A stretch of 64,000 nt of DNA from Oleidesulfovibrio sp047973035 (GCF_047973035.1 NZ_JBKEBF010000032.1:117681-181680), one strand, 5' to 3'. Shown: positions 16,648 to 26,342, numbered from the stretch's first letter. Numbers and translations are program-made. Notes: generated by a model not told the origin, from the sequence alone.

Positions 16648-17445
16648 TTAAACAGCTCCCTGTGCTCCATATTCTTCATGGAACCGCTTGCGAAGCCGGT
16701 TAAGAGCCTGTGAATGCAGCTGGGATACCCGCCCCTCGGTAACACCCATTACCTCGGCGGTTTCCCGCATATTTAGTTCATCACTATAATATAGCGACAA
16801 TACCAGCTTTTCCCTTGGTGTCAATTGATCGATAAGAGAAGCTATACGCTCGATGAGCTCTTGTGTTGCAGTAGAATGAAACGGCTCACCTTCAATATGG
16901 CCCCGCCCGTCTGCTGCAAAGGTCTCCTGAATGGCATCCAGACTGATACAAAGGTGGTTCTGCAGAGCTTCAAGACCAGCCCGAAGATCTTTTTCTTCAA
17001 GCCCTGTGGCCTGTTGCAGTTCTTCTTCTGAAGGGCGCCTGCCCTTTTCATGCTCCAGCCGGTTGATAGTATCTTCCAGAAGGCGCACCCTTTGTCGTAA
17101 ACTTCGCGGAAACCAGTCCAGCCGTCGCAATTCGTCCAGCATGGCACCGCGGATACGGTTTTCCGCATAGGTATCAAACTTGATGCCCAGCTTCGGCTGA
17201 AATTTACCCAAAGCTTCCATCAAGCCCAGCGTGCCCGCGCTGATCAGCTCATTCAGTTCGACACTCTTAGGCAACTTGCCTTTCAGGCGCAAAGCCAGAA
17301 ACTTGATCTTCGGCGCATAGTGCCTGACCACCTGTTCCTGCTCTGCCGGAGTAAAATCAGGCCATGCAGTATCGCCCGATTCCAACCGTTCCCAAGGGCT
17401 ATTGCCTGAAGAGAAGCTTTTTCCAGAAGAACTTGATATTGCCAT
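16648..17445 (-). CDS. fliA: Flagellar sigma factor sigma-28
   Basis: RNA polymerase sigma factor for late flagellar and chemotaxis genes. Region 2 (LISAGTLGLMEALGKFQP, FDTYAENRIRGAMLDELR) and region 4 (LTPREKLVLSLYYSDELNMRE and VSQLHSQALNRLR) are both plain; region 3 lies between. Length 265 is normal. The start overlaps the end of flhG by 47 bp, suggesting coupled translation. A sigma-28-like promoter is present upstream of the haem chemoreceptor at 63.5 kb. Confidence 0.95.
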   Translation of the reverse strand: MAISSSSGKSFSSGNSPWERLESGDTAWPDFTPAEQEQVVRHYAPKIKFLALRLKGKLPKSVELNELISAGTLGLMEALGKFQPKLGIKFDTYAENRIRGAMLDELRRLDWFPRSLRQRVRLLEDTINRLEHEKGRRPSEEELQQATGLEEKDLRAGLEALQNHLCISLDAIQETFAADGRGHIEGEPFHSTATQELIERIASLIDQLTPREKLVLSLYYSDELNMRETAEVMGVTEGRVSQLHSQALNRLRKRFHEEYGAQGAV

Positions 17446-18214
17446 CTAAGCTCGCCGATACATCCCATGTTTGCACTGTTTCGGCCACCTTGCGCACAGC
17501 CAGGCTCGCAGGGCTCTGGCTATTGACAGCGCAAAACGGTTTTTGCGCCACCACTGCCTGCCGGACAGTTTTGTCTCTGGGAACAAACCCCAGCAGATCC
17601 AGAGACACCCCGCTTAAAAAATGATCGCAGGCCTTGTACAAACGGGAAAACACTTCCCTTGCGGCCTTCATATCGCCTGCCATGTTCACCAGAACCTTAA
17701 AGTGCTCCACCCCGTGATTCAGCTTAAGCACTTTTATAAGTGCGTATGCATCAGTCAGCGAGGTCGGTTCCGGAGTCAGAACAACAATGCGTTCCTGTGC
17801 GGCAATATTAAAATACAATACATTATCGTTGATACCCGCGCCAGTGTCCACTAGCAGATAATCAACCGAATCTTCAAGAACATCCATTGCCTCCAGCAGG
17901 TCAAGCTTTTGACCGGTGGAAAGCGACAGCATTTCTCCCACGCCCGAAGATGCAGGCAGAATGCGGAAGCCATACGGCGTTTCGTACAGAATCTTCCCCA
18001 CGTCCACACCTTCGTGAAACAGATGAAACAGGTTCATCTGCGGTGCCACGCCCAGCACAACATCAACGTTGGCAAGGCCGAGGTCGGCATCAAGCAGCAC
18101 CACCCGCTTGCCCATACGGCTCAGGCAGTAGGCCAGATTGACGGACATATTGGTCTTGCCCACTCCGCCTTTGCCGGAGGTGACGGAAAACACCAGAGGT
18201 AAATCTGCACTCAT
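17399..18214 (-). CDS. flhG: Flagellar number regulator FlhG (FleN), MinD-like ATPase
   Basis: ParA/MinD-type ATPase that limits flagellar number together with FlhF. The deviant Walker A (SGKGGVGKT) is near residue 13-21. LLDADLGLANVDVVLG and LVDTGAGIND (Walker B region) follow. The C-terminal helical part fits membrane binding in this family. I take the ATG at 18214 because ggagcgaacccg provides an SD; an in-frame ATG at 18265 has none. It lies between flhF and fliA in the usual order. Confidence 0.92.
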   Translation of the reverse strand: MSADLPLVFSVTSGKGGVGKTNMSVNLAYCLSRMGKRVVLLDADLGLANVDVVLGVAPQMNLFHLFHEGVDVGKILYETPYGFRILPASSGVGEMLSLSTGQKLDLLEAMDVLEDSVDYLLVDTGAGINDNVLYFNIAAQERIVVLTPEPTSLTDAYALIKVLKLNHGVEHFKVLVNMAGDMKAAREVFSRLYKACDHFLSGVSLDLLGFVPRDKTVRQAVVAQKPFCAVNSQSPASLAVRKVAETVQTWDVSASLDGNIKFFWKKLLFRQ

Positions 18215-18280
18215 CGGGTTCGCTCCGCTATATTCGCTTTCGCCTGTGGCAAAATTTCTATGCATAAAGGTGGGATATGG

Positions 18281-19372
18281 CTAGCGTGCAGCCACATCGC
18301 CTGGAAGTTGTTTTTTAAATACCAGCCGCCAGATCATGGCTTCACGCGCGGGAACCAGCGAATTTTTCAGCCCCGGGCCGTAAGAAAGCGTGCTTACCGG
18401 CAAACCTGTTGAGGCCGAAAGATTAACCAGCGCCCCGAAGTTACAAGCTTCATCCAACTTCGTCCAGACAAGCCCGCAAGGCACATCATACGCGTATTGG
18501 CGTAAAAAAGCACGCAATTGCGCATCACCGTACAGCGGAGACATTACCAGCTGTATGGCGCAGTCCTGTTGTTCCAGAAATACGGCAAGGCCGTTTTTGT
18601 TCAGAGCGGCAGTAAGATTCTCTGTGCGGCCAAGGCCAGACATATCGATAATAATTTTATCGTACTCATCCGACATACGCGAAAGTTCATTTACATCGGC
18701 ATGACCGGAAACTTCGCGGTAATCCATGCCGCATAGTTCTGCGTAGTGCCGCAGCATCATACGGCCGCTGCCCCGCTGGCTGTCCACATTCACCAGACAC
18801 ACCCGGGCAGAGGGCTCGCGCTTGCGCAGTGCCAGTGCCATACGGATAACCGCGCTGGTTTTTCCCGTACCATACGGCCCGCACACCAGCTGCACTTTCT
18901 GCGGCCACCCTTCGCTACTCCATGATCTTACCGGAACCACCTTTGAGAGCGGCTCCAGAACAGAAGCAGCAGGTGCGCTTCGCAAGTGCTTATACAACGC
19001 CAGAATTACCTTATCATCCACACCTTCCCGCTCAAGGTATTCCAGCGCAACACGCTGTCGCGGTGCGAGTTCATCAAGGCGCAAAGCAGGCTTCATCAGG
19101 GCCATCAGGTGCCCTTTGATTTCATCCCACTCTCTGTGCCACTCGCCCCAGCCCGCAGGTGAACCATCAGCACCGGCGGCAGGTTCATCGCGTCCCATAC
19201 GAGGGACAGCTTCAGGCGCGCCACGCTCGACTCCCGCCGTCATCTCACACCATGACACTCCCTCTCCGGAACAATCACGCGACGAAAGAATCACGGCATC
19301 GGGGCCAAGCTCCGCCTTGATCATAGCCAGCACGGTTTTTGCGCTGGGGCCTTTGAATGTTCTCACCTGCAT
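18281..19372 (-). CDS. flhF: Flagellar biosynthesis GTPase FlhF
   Basis: SRP-type GTPase that fixes the site of flagellum assembly at the pole. The N-terminus (MQVRTFKGPSAKTVLAMIK) and the GPDAVILSS box are typical. The NG domain starts with a P-loop, CGPYGTGKTSAVIRM, followed by VNVDSQRG, IIIDMSG and VWTKLDEA. The basic linker is short, giving 363 residues. Its ATG overlaps the flhA stop (TAATG), so it is translationally coupled to flhA. Confidence 0.93.
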   Translation of the reverse strand: MQVRTFKGPSAKTVLAMIKAELGPDAVILSSRDCSGEGVSWCEMTAGVERGAPEAVPRMGRDEPAAGADGSPAGWGEWHREWDEIKGHLMALMKPALRLDELAPRQRVALEYLEREGVDDKVILALYKHLRSAPAASVLEPLSKVVPVRSWSSEGWPQKVQLVCGPYGTGKTSAVIRMALALRKREPSARVCLVNVDSQRGSGRMMLRHYAELCGMDYREVSGHADVNELSRMSDEYDKIIIDMSGLGRTENLTAALNKNGLAVFLEQQDCAIQLVMSPLYGDAQLRAFLRQYAYDVPCGLVWTKLDEACNFGALVNLSASTGLPVSTLSYGPGLKNSLVPAREAMIWRLVFKKQLPGDVAAR

Positions 19373-21483
19373 TAGTCAAGCACCACGTTTGCCACGGCAC
19401 TAAGCCGGATGTCAGAAGGTATTTCCGCCTGTGAAACAACAGGAATGGTTGGCAGGAAACGCTGTATAAGCTGTGCCAGATGCGGCCGCACCACCGGCGA
19501 AGACAGCAGCACGGGCTGCCCGTCCGTACCGACGGCGTTTTCCACCGCCGCATTCACCCGCTGAATAAGCTGATGCGCACGGGTGGGGTCCATAGCCAGA
19601 TACCCGCCATGGTCTGTCTGCCGGATGGACTCCTGAAGCAGCTTTTCCACTCCGGGATCCAGAGTTACTATAGGCAATTGCCCCTGACTGTCCATGTAGG
19701 GCTTCACGATAGTCCGCGCAAGCCGTTCGCGCACATATTCCGTAAGGGTATCGGCATCTTTCACACCCGGCCCGTAGTCTGCAAGCGATTCTACAATAGT
19801 CAGCAGGTCGCGGATGGATACGTTTTCACGCAGCAGGTTCTGCAGCACTTTCTGCACCACGCCAAGAGACAGAATTCCGGGAACAAGCTCTTCCACCGCT
19901 TTCGGCGAATGCTTGGAAAGATTGTCCAGAAGCCCCTGCACTTCCTGCCTGCCAAGGAACGAACCAAGGTTGCGGCGGAATACTTCGGTAAGATGCGTGG
20001 CAATAACGGTGGCAGGGTCCACAACGGTGTATCCGGCAAGCATGGCTTCTTCCTTCTGCGATTCGGGAATCCACAATGCAGGCAGGTTGAATGCAGGCTC
20101 GCGTGTTTCGATACCTTTGATGCGATGGCGGGCGTCTCCCGGGTCCATGGCAAGAAAGTGATCGATAAGTATCTCAGCCGAGGCAACTTCGTTCCCCTTG
20201 ATAAGCAGGGTATACTGGCCGGGCTTAAGCTGCAGATTGTCGCGCAGATGCAGCGAAGGCACTACCACACCCATATCAAGCGCAAACTGCCGTCTGATCG
20301 ACCGGATGCGGGAGAGCAGGTTGCCGTCCTGTTCTTCATCCACCAGCGGAATAAGGCCGTAGCCGACTTCCAGCTCAAGAGTATCCAGCGGCAGTAGAGC
20401 CTGCACCTCTTCCGGACTGTCCAGAGATTTGCCCTCGCCGCCTTTGGCTGCGGCCCCTTTGCCGGATGCGCCTGTGCGCTCGGCCACCTGCCCGCTGGAG
20501 GCATTGACCGCCTGCGCCACAAGGAACAGCAACGTGGCAAAAATCATAAAGGGGATAAACGGCATACCGGGCACCAGAGCAAATATGCAAAGCACAACGG
20601 AAACCAGCTTAAGCGCACGAGAGTTGAACGTAAGCTGCCCGATAAACTCTTCGCCCATCTTTGCCTCTGATGCGGCACGCGAAACAATGATACCTGCAGA
20701 TGTGGAAATGATGATGGACGGGATGGTGGATACAAGACCGTCACCGATGGTCAGCAGTGTGTAGACGTGCATGGCATCCTGCCATGTCATATCTTTTTGC
20801 AGCACACCGATAAGAATACCGCCGATGATGTTGACCAGCGTAATGAACATACCGGCGTTAACATCACCTTGAACAAACTTGCCCGCACCATCCATGGCAC
20901 CGTAGAAGTCGGCTTCCTTCCGGATATTGTCACGACGTTTGGTGGCTTCTTCCTCATCAATGAGACCGGCGTTCAGGTCGGCTTCAATGGCCATCTGCTT
21001 ACCGGGCATGGCATCCAGAGTGAATCGTGCGGCTACTTCCGCGATACGGGTTGTACCGCTGGTAATTACCATCTTGTTCAGAATGAACAGAATCATGAAG
21101 ATTACAATACCGATGATATAACTACCACCGACAACAAATTCACCGAACGACTGAATAACACTGCCCGCAGCATCGGTACCCTCGTCACCGTGCAGCAGAA
21201 TAAGTCTGGTACTTGCCACGTTCAGCGCAAGGCGCAGCAATGTGGTAACCAGCAGCAGGGACGGAAAGATGGAAAATTCGAGCGGAGAGAGCATGAACAT
21301 GGACGTGATCAGCACCAGCAGTGCCAGTGAAATACTGAGCGACAGCATGATGTCCATGACCAGCGTGGGCATGGGAATAAGCATAACGAACAGAATTACA
21401 ACCACGCCACCGGCGAGCATAATGTCGCCGTGCTTTGCAAAGCGTTCGTAATCTATTTTGGGTGCTGTTCCTACATCTGCCAT
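19372..21483 (-). CDS. flhA: Flagellar export gate protein FlhA
   Basis: Inner-membrane protein of the flagellar type III export apparatus. About eight hydrophobic helices cover residues 20-330. The conserved loop GEEAxxR-like segment is seen as LIDEEEATKRRDN within AIEADLNAGLIDEEEA. The cytoplasmic nonamer-ring domain spans ~370-703 and ends LSAVANVVLD. Length 703 is typical. It lies between flhB and flhF, with a 21-bp gap to flhB and a one-base overlap with flhF. Confidence 0.96.
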   Translation of the reverse strand: MADVGTAPKIDYERFAKHGDIMLAGGVVVILFVMLIPMPTLVMDIMLSLSISLALLVLITSMFMLSPLEFSIFPSLLLVTTLLRLALNVASTRLILLHGDEGTDAAGSVIQSFGEFVVGGSYIIGIVIFMILFILNKMVITSGTTRIAEVAARFTLDAMPGKQMAIEADLNAGLIDEEEATKRRDNIRKEADFYGAMDGAGKFVQGDVNAGMFITLVNIIGGILIGVLQKDMTWQDAMHVYTLLTIGDGLVSTIPSIIISTSAGIIVSRAASEAKMGEEFIGQLTFNSRALKLVSVVLCIFALVPGMPFIPFMIFATLLFLVAQAVNASSGQVAERTGASGKGAAAKGGEGKSLDSPEEVQALLPLDTLELEVGYGLIPLVDEEQDGNLLSRIRSIRRQFALDMGVVVPSLHLRDNLQLKPGQYTLLIKGNEVASAEILIDHFLAMDPGDARHRIKGIETREPAFNLPALWIPESQKEEAMLAGYTVVDPATVIATHLTEVFRRNLGSFLGRQEVQGLLDNLSKHSPKAVEELVPGILSLGVVQKVLQNLLRENVSIRDLLTIVESLADYGPGVKDADTLTEYVRERLARTIVKPYMDSQGQLPIVTLDPGVEKLLQESIRQTDHGGYLAMDPTRAHQLIQRVNAAVENAVGTDGQPVLLSSPVVRPHLAQLIQRFLPTIPVVSQAEIPSDIRLSAVANVVLD

Positions 21484-21504
21484 TGTTTTGACACTCCGCG
21501 AGTC

Positions 21505-22578
21505 TTATTGCCCCTGAGGCCGGGGCCTGAATTTCATCAGTGTTGCCAGCAGGGAAGCCACGGCCTGATAGAGCTCTTCAGGAATCATGTCCCCCACTTC
21601 AACCTGTTTATACAAGGCCCGTGCCAGCGGAACATTTTCGCGGATGGGAACGCCGTTTTCCCGCGCAACCTGCTTGATTCGTTCAGCCAGATGGTCAACG
21701 CCTTTTGCAAGAACTATCGGCGCAGGCGCTTCAATGGCGTCATATCGCAAAGCGACTGCAAAGTGGGTGGGGTTGGTAACGACAACGTCGGCTTTAGGCA
21801 CATCAGCCAGCATTCGCGCAGCCATAACCTTCATCATTTTCTGACGCTGTTCCGCTTTAACCCTCGGGTCACCTTCGGCCTGTTTGCGTTCGTCTTTGAC
21901 CTCATCTTTGGTCATCTTCAGCTTTTCTTCATAATCCCAGCGCGTGTACCACAGGTCTGCTATGGCTATGACGAGCATGGGCAGCATGGCATACTTCACC
22001 ATGGTATAGCCCGTCTCTAAAAGATACGCGCCTATGGCGGTGGGCGTGGCATAAAAAAGAGGCAGGAAGTTATCAATTTCGTTGCGGATAACGATATACG
22101 GGGCGACTCCGATAACCAGAGCCAGAAGAAGGCTTTTGCCCAACCGTATGAAAGTTTGCGGAGATACAAAAATACGCTGCAAGCCTTTTATCAGATTAAA
22201 TTTACTAAGCTTCGGCTTAAAGACTTTTGTTGTCCACAGCTTGCCCACCTGCAAGCGCAGCACGAGAATGGCCACAAAAGCCAGAAAGAGCATGATCGGA
22301 AGCAGCATGAACGCCAGTTTTTCTGAAATCCATAGCATAAGATCGTAAACAGACTGGCGCGAGACTTCAAAGTTTGTGGAATACCGGAAGAAATGCTCGA
22401 AAAGCGCCATCATCTGCTTGGATATGTAGTCCATATACACATACAGACCGATGGTGCCCGCCATGGTCACAAATGTCTTTGAGACCTCCTGAGACTTCGG
22501 AACGTTGCCTTCACCTCTGGCTTTTCTCCGTCGTTTCGGGGTCGCGTGTTCTGTTCTGCTAGGATCTTTCTGCGCCAT
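21505..22578 (-). CDS. flhB: Flagellar export switch protein FlhB
   Basis: Membrane component of the export gate that switches substrate class from rod/hook to filament. N-terminal EHATPKRRRKARGEGNVPKS is characteristic. Four transmembrane helices follow. The autocleavage site NPTH is present in VVVTNPTHFAVALRYD (about residue 267). C-terminal domain ends in FRPRPQGQ. Length 357 is normal. 12 bp separate it from fliR. Confidence 0.96.
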   Translation of the reverse strand: MAQKDPSRTEHATPKRRRKARGEGNVPKSQEVSKTFVTMAGTIGLYVYMDYISKQMMALFEHFFRYSTNFEVSRQSVYDLMLWISEKLAFMLLPIMLFLAFVAILVLRLQVGKLWTTKVFKPKLSKFNLIKGLQRIFVSPQTFIRLGKSLLLALVIGVAPYIVIRNEIDNFLPLFYATPTAIGAYLLETGYTMVKYAMLPMLVIAIADLWYTRWDYEEKLKMTKDEVKDERKQAEGDPRVKAEQRQKMMKVMAARMLADVPKADVVVTNPTHFAVALRYDAIEAPAPIVLAKGVDHLAERIKQVARENGVPIRENVPLARALYKQVEVGDMIPEELYQAVASLLATLMKFRPRPQGQ

Positions 22579-22590
22579 GGTGCAGACTCC

Positions 22591-23376
22591 TTATAGCGGG
22601 CTGAGCAGCTTGAGCATGTTTGTCATTGCCGGTCCGAGACCGATAATAAAGTCCTGAACCTGATGCCGCATGATCATAAACAGCATCCCCATAAATAAAA
22701 AACCTACGCTGATTTTAAGCGGAAAGCCGATCATCAGCAGGTTCATCTGCGGGGCGGCGCGGCCCATAAGTGCCAGAGCAAGCTCTACAAGAAAAAGTGC
22801 CGCCATTACCGGTGCCGCGATGCGTACCGCCATAACAAACATATGCCCTGCAAGCGTAAGCATATTGTGCAGGGATGCAGCCCCCGTAACTATTCCGCCG
22901 GGGGGGATCAGCTTAAAGCTGTCTGTCAGCCCTTTAAGCATCACCAGATGGCCGTCCAGTGACAGAAAAACAAGCAGGCTGACCATGTAGAGAAAATGTG
23001 AAGAGATGCTGGTAGTACCGCCGGAAAGCGGGTCTGCGACACTGACCATTGTAAAACCCATCTGAAAACCCAGCAGCTCGCCGCCGGTCTGAATTCCGGC
23101 AAAAAAGAACCTTACAATCAGCGCCAGAACAAGCCCGATGACAATCTCTCCCAGCATTAACAGCATAATGGCAAAAGGATGCCCCGGCATCAGCTCTCCC
23201 GGAAATGACAGATGCGGCCATAGCGCAAGAGAAAGCACAATGCAGAACGCAGCCTTTACTGCATTCGGTACGGATTTACCGCCGAAAACAGGTAGCATGA
23301 ACACCACGATACTGATGCGCATGAAAGTCAGCAGAAAGCTGAGAAAAGAGGCTTGGTCAAAATTGAAAAGGTCCAT
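22591..23376 (-). CDS. fliR: Flagellar export gate protein FliR
   Basis: Polytopic membrane protein of the FliPQR export channel, 261 residues, with hydrophobic segments throughout and typical pieces GELLGFQMGFTMVSVADPLSG and IGFPLKISVGFLFMGM. The ATG at 23376 (MDLFNFDQ) is preferred; a GTG six bases upstream is in frame, and neither has an SD. It is the first gene of the minus-strand run fliR-flhB-flhA-flhF-flhG-fliA-cheY-fliL. fliP and fliQ are not in this window. Confidence 0.93.
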   Translation of the reverse strand: MDLFNFDQASFLSFLLTFMRISIVVFMLPVFGGKSVPNAVKAAFCIVLSLALWPHLSFPGELMPGHPFAIMLLMLGEIVIGLVLALIVRFFFAGIQTGGELLGFQMGFTMVSVADPLSGGTTSISSHFLYMVSLLVFLSLDGHLVMLKGLTDSFKLIPPGGIVTGAASLHNMLTLAGHMFVMAVRIAAPVMAALFLVELALALMGRAAPQMNLLMIGFPLKISVGFLFMGMLFMIMRHQVQDFIIGLGPAMTNMLKLLSPL

Positions 23377-23739
23377 GCGCACGAATCAGCAAAAAGCAGA
23401 CCACGAAGAAATCAACTGAAAAAAACCCGCCCGTGCCAACGCATAGCAGGCAGGCCACTCCTGCCCTGCCCCGATGTACGAGAGTATACCCCCTCTTTCC
23501 GTCAGGCTTCCGACAGCCTGCGCGCGCCCCCCGAAGGCCCCCTTACCGTGTCGCGCCGTGGCCTGAGTACCGCAATCCTCAGGCAGTTTTCCTCGTCCAT
23601 ACAGACCCGTTATCCGCTTGCATAAACATGCTCTTTGCAAAGCCTGCACAAAGCCGTTGCCCATATGCGGCAGTACAGATATTCTTGCCATCTACGGGGC
23701 TTTCTGGCACTGCCTCAAAAAACCGAATACGGAGGCGAT
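23377..23739. other. Divergent intergenic region, fliR / IMP cyclohydrolase
   Basis: About 360 bp that must hold promoters for both directions. A ggcagg / cctgcc inverted repeat lies at 23449-23465. A sigma-54-like box overlaps the fliR start region but would give a leaderless message. No gene-like frame. Confidence 0.45.
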
Positions 23740-24339
23740 ATGGATTTTCTGCCCATCAGACGCGCACTGCTCAGCGTCACTGATAAAAGCGGGCTTGTTG
23801 AATTTGCCAGATTCCTCGCCGATAACGGCGTGGAACTGGTCTCTACCGGCGGCACTCAACGCGTGCTGACCGAGGCCGGTCTGGATGTGACACCTGTAAG
23901 CAAGGTTACCGGCTTTCCCGAAATCATGGGCGGCCGCGTAAAAACGCTGCACCCCCACATTCACGGCGGCATTTTGGCTGACAAAGACAACCCCGAACAC
24001 CTTGCCACGCTGAAAGAGCTGGGCATCCGCACGTTCGACCTTATCTGCGTCAACCTGTACAACTTTGCTGACGCCGCCGCCCGCGACCTTGACCTGCTCG
24101 GCGCAGTGGAAGAGGTGGACATCGGCGGCCCCTGCATGCTGCGCGCCACTGCTAAAAACTTCCACTCCATGCTGGTACTGCCCGATCCCGCAGACTATCC
24201 TGCCGCCATGCAGGAAATGCGCGACAACGACATGCGTGTCGGCCTTGCCATGCGTCAGGCCATGGCAGTAAAAACCTTCCGCGCCACATCCGTCTACGAC
24301 GGCATGATTGCCGAATACCTCGGCAGCAAAAGCGCCTAA
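23740..24339 (+). CDS. IMP cyclohydrolase, stand-alone (PurH N-terminal domain)
   Basis: Closes FAICAR to IMP, the last step of purine synthesis. The 199 residues correspond to the MGS-like N-terminal domain of bifunctional PurH: ALLSVTDKSGLVEFARFL, GVELVSTGGT, FPEIMGGRVKTLHPHIHGGIL, LICVNLYNF and EEVDIGGPCMLRATAKN. The AICAR transformylase half is absent, so that reaction must be encoded elsewhere; split PurH is known from related bacteria. SD ggaggcgat directly precedes the ATG. It shares an operon with hflX 23 bp downstream. Confidence 0.93.
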   Translation: MDFLPIRRALLSVTDKSGLVEFARFLADNGVELVSTGGTQRVLTEAGLDVTPVSKVTGFPEIMGGRVKTLHPHIHGGILADKDNPEHLATLKELGIRTFDLICVNLYNFADAAARDLDLLGAVEEVDIGGPCMLRATAKNFHSMLVLPDPADYPAAMQEMRDNDMRVGLAMRQAMAVKTFRATSVYDGMIAEYLGSKSA

Positions 24340-24362
24340 TCTAATCTATACGGAGTCCCGCC

Positions 24363-26003
24363 ATAGCAACCAAGGTTCTCGGCAACACTCAGGGCCTGAA
24401 GCCCAGCCAGATAAAGGCGCTTTCGCGCCTGTACACACGCCGCTACCCCGCCGAGGGCGGCTATACGACAGAACAGGCACGAGAGCTTGCCGCACTCAGC
24501 CGCAGCATCAGCAGGCAGATCGCCCTGCTGGTGGACAGGCAGGGCAAAGCTTCGCTGGTGCTGGTAGGCGATACGGGCTCCATCTATATTCCCGAGCTTC
24601 CCCGCGCCCGTTCGGGCGCGGGCAGGCTGCGGGGGCTGCGCCTGCTGCACACACACCTTACAGATGCCCTGCTGTCGCAGGAAGACCTGATGGACATGCT
24701 GTTTCTGCGTCTTGACAGCGTGGGAGTTCTTACCGTTGACGAATTCGGCGGTCCGGACACGTTTCAGCATGCGCACCTTCTGCCCGGCGGTGGTGACGAA
24801 CCATACAGAGTGCACCCGCCTACCCGTTGGGACAAAGTTGAAACAAACTTCAACGATCAGGCACAGGCGCTGGAAGACGAGCTTACCCGCATCACTGCCG
24901 ACGCACGCGAAACTGATTCCAAATCCGGCAGGGCAATTCTTGTCAGCGTATCTCAGGCGCCAAAGTCCATTCAGGAATCATCACTGAACGAACTTGCGGA
25001 ACTGGCAGACACGGCAGGTTTGACCGTAGCCGGCACTATGATTCAGCGTGTGCGTCAGACCAATTACAAATTCATTCTGGGAAAAGGTAAGCTGGCAGAA
25101 CTGGAAGTTCTGGCACTTACCGGAAACGCCAGCGTCATTCTGTTTGACGGAGAGCTTTCTCCCGCGCAGCTGCACAACCTTGCCGATGTGACAGAGCGTA
25201 AGGTTATTGACCGCACCCAGCTGATTCTTGATATTTTTGCCCAGCGCGCCTCGACCCGTGCAGGGAAACTGCAGGTGGAACTGGCCCAGCTGCAATACAC
25301 GCAACCACGTCTGACTGGCAAAAACAGAGCCATGGACAGGCTGGCCGGCGGCATCGGCGGCAGAGGCCCCGGTGAAACCAAGCTGGAAACAGACAGACGT
25401 AAAGTGCGCGAGCGCATTGCCCGCATCAAAAAAGATATTGAAGCACTGCGTACCCAGCGAGGCTATACCCGAGGCCGCAGGGCCAAGGCCCGCGTTCCTG
25501 TTGCGTCGCTGGTAGGCTACACCAACGCAGGTAAATCCACATTGCTGAACACCCTTACCAATGCCGAAGTGCTGGCAGAGGACAAGTTGTTTGCCACGCT
25601 GGATACAACCACGCGGCGGCTGCGCTTCCCCGAAGAGCGCGAACTCATTCTTACCGACACCGTAGGGTTCATCCGCTCGCTGCCCAAAGAGCTGAAAGAA
25701 GCCTTCCGCGCCACGCTAGAAGAGCTGGAAGCCGCTGACCTGCTACTGCATGTGGCGGATGCAGGGCACCCTGAGCTGGAAATGCAGTTGACCGCTGTAG
25801 AAGGTATCCTGGAAGAGCTGGAGCTGAACGAAATTCCCAAGGTACTTGTTCTGAATAAATGGGAAACGCTGGATGAAGAAGCCGCACAGGCTTTAAGCCA
25901 CCTGTACCCGCAGGCAATAAAGGTTTCCGCCGTTACCCGATTCGGACTGGATGACCTGACAGCCGAAATCATCCGGCGCATAGACTGGGAGCGCGACCTG
26001 TAG
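24363..26003 (+). CDS. hflX: Ribosome-associated GTPase HflX, apparent ATA start
   Basis: GTPase that splits or rescues ribosomes under stress. It has the glycine-rich GGIGGRGPGETKLETDRR helical segment and a G domain with GYTNAGKSTL (about residues 384-393), DTVGF and NKWE. An N-terminal HflX domain precedes these, with an added N-terminal region as in related delta-proteobacteria. Reading in frame from an ATA at 24363 (ATA GCA ACC AAG, with cggag 8 nt upstream as a well-placed SD) gives 546 residues; the 56 codons before the first GTG (24531) are protein-like (LKPSQIKALSRLYTRRYPAE). No ATG, GTG or TTG occurs between the upstream stop (24342) and 24531. Either AUA is used, or a point change destroyed an ATG, leaving GTG 24531 (490 residues). 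Confidence 0.88.
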   Translation: MATKVLGNTQGLKPSQIKALSRLYTRRYPAEGGYTTEQARELAALSRSISRQIALLVDRQGKASLVLVGDTGSIYIPELPRARSGAGRLRGLRLLHTHLTDALLSQEDLMDMLFLRLDSVGVLTVDEFGGPDTFQHAHLLPGGGDEPYRVHPPTRWDKVETNFNDQAQALEDELTRITADARETDSKSGRAILVSVSQAPKSIQESSLNELAELADTAGLTVAGTMIQRVRQTNYKFILGKGKLAELEVLALTGNASVILFDGELSPAQLHNLADVTERKVIDRTQLILDIFAQRASTRAGKLQVELAQLQYTQPRLTGKNRAMDRLAGGIGGRGPGETKLETDRRKVRERIARIKKDIEALRTQRGYTRGRRAKARVPVASLVGYTNAGKSTLLNTLTNAEVLAEDKLFATLDTTTRRLRFPEERELILTDTVGFIRSLPKELKEAFRATLEELEAADLLLHVADAGHPELEMQLTAVEGILEELELNEIPKVLVLNKWETLDEEAAQALSHLYPQAIKVSAVTRFGLDDLTAEIIRRIDWERDL

Positions 26004-26039
26004 TAGTATTCTTTAGTAGCACTCATCTGATACTATAGT

Positions 26040-26078
26040 AGCGCGGTAGAAAAATTCTTCTGCCGCGCTTTTTTTTGC
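26040..26078 (+). terminator. Terminator of the IMP cyclohydrolase-hflX operon
   Basis: A 12-bp stem (agcgcggtagaa / ttctgccgcgct, one G-T pair) with a 6-nt loop is followed by ten T, 37 bp past the hflX stop. Confidence 0.92.
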
Positions 26079-26342
26079 CTCGCGAAGACTCAAAAAACCT
26101 TTTATAATGGGGGCTACAGCATGATGCTTCATAACACTCCGGTTCTTTTCATAAAAAAAGTTTTATTTTTTTAATTAACATTTACAATATATTACAAATA
26201 AAAACTATAAAAACAAGCCGTTACAAATAATAAAACCCTATAGACACAACACCGTACATGTCATACAGTTAAATCAAAGGCAGCCAGATCCGCAACGCAG
26301 GTTCATGTTGCGTACAGGCAGAAGACCTTTTGCAATATACAA
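26079..26342. other. AT-rich intergenic stretch
   Basis: No gene is visible. A TATAAT hexamer occurs at 26103-26108. Bases 26150-26240 are strikingly AT rich (runs of A and T) compared with the rest of the window. It may be a promoter region for the candidate RNA that follows. Confidence 0.4.

Noticed and set aside
23388..23403. Sigma-54-like box on the minus strand (TGGTCTGCTTTTTGCT) at fliR
   Set aside because: GG and GC are correctly spaced, but transcription would begin within a base or two of the fliR ATG, giving a leaderless message; the -24 part also has three mismatches.
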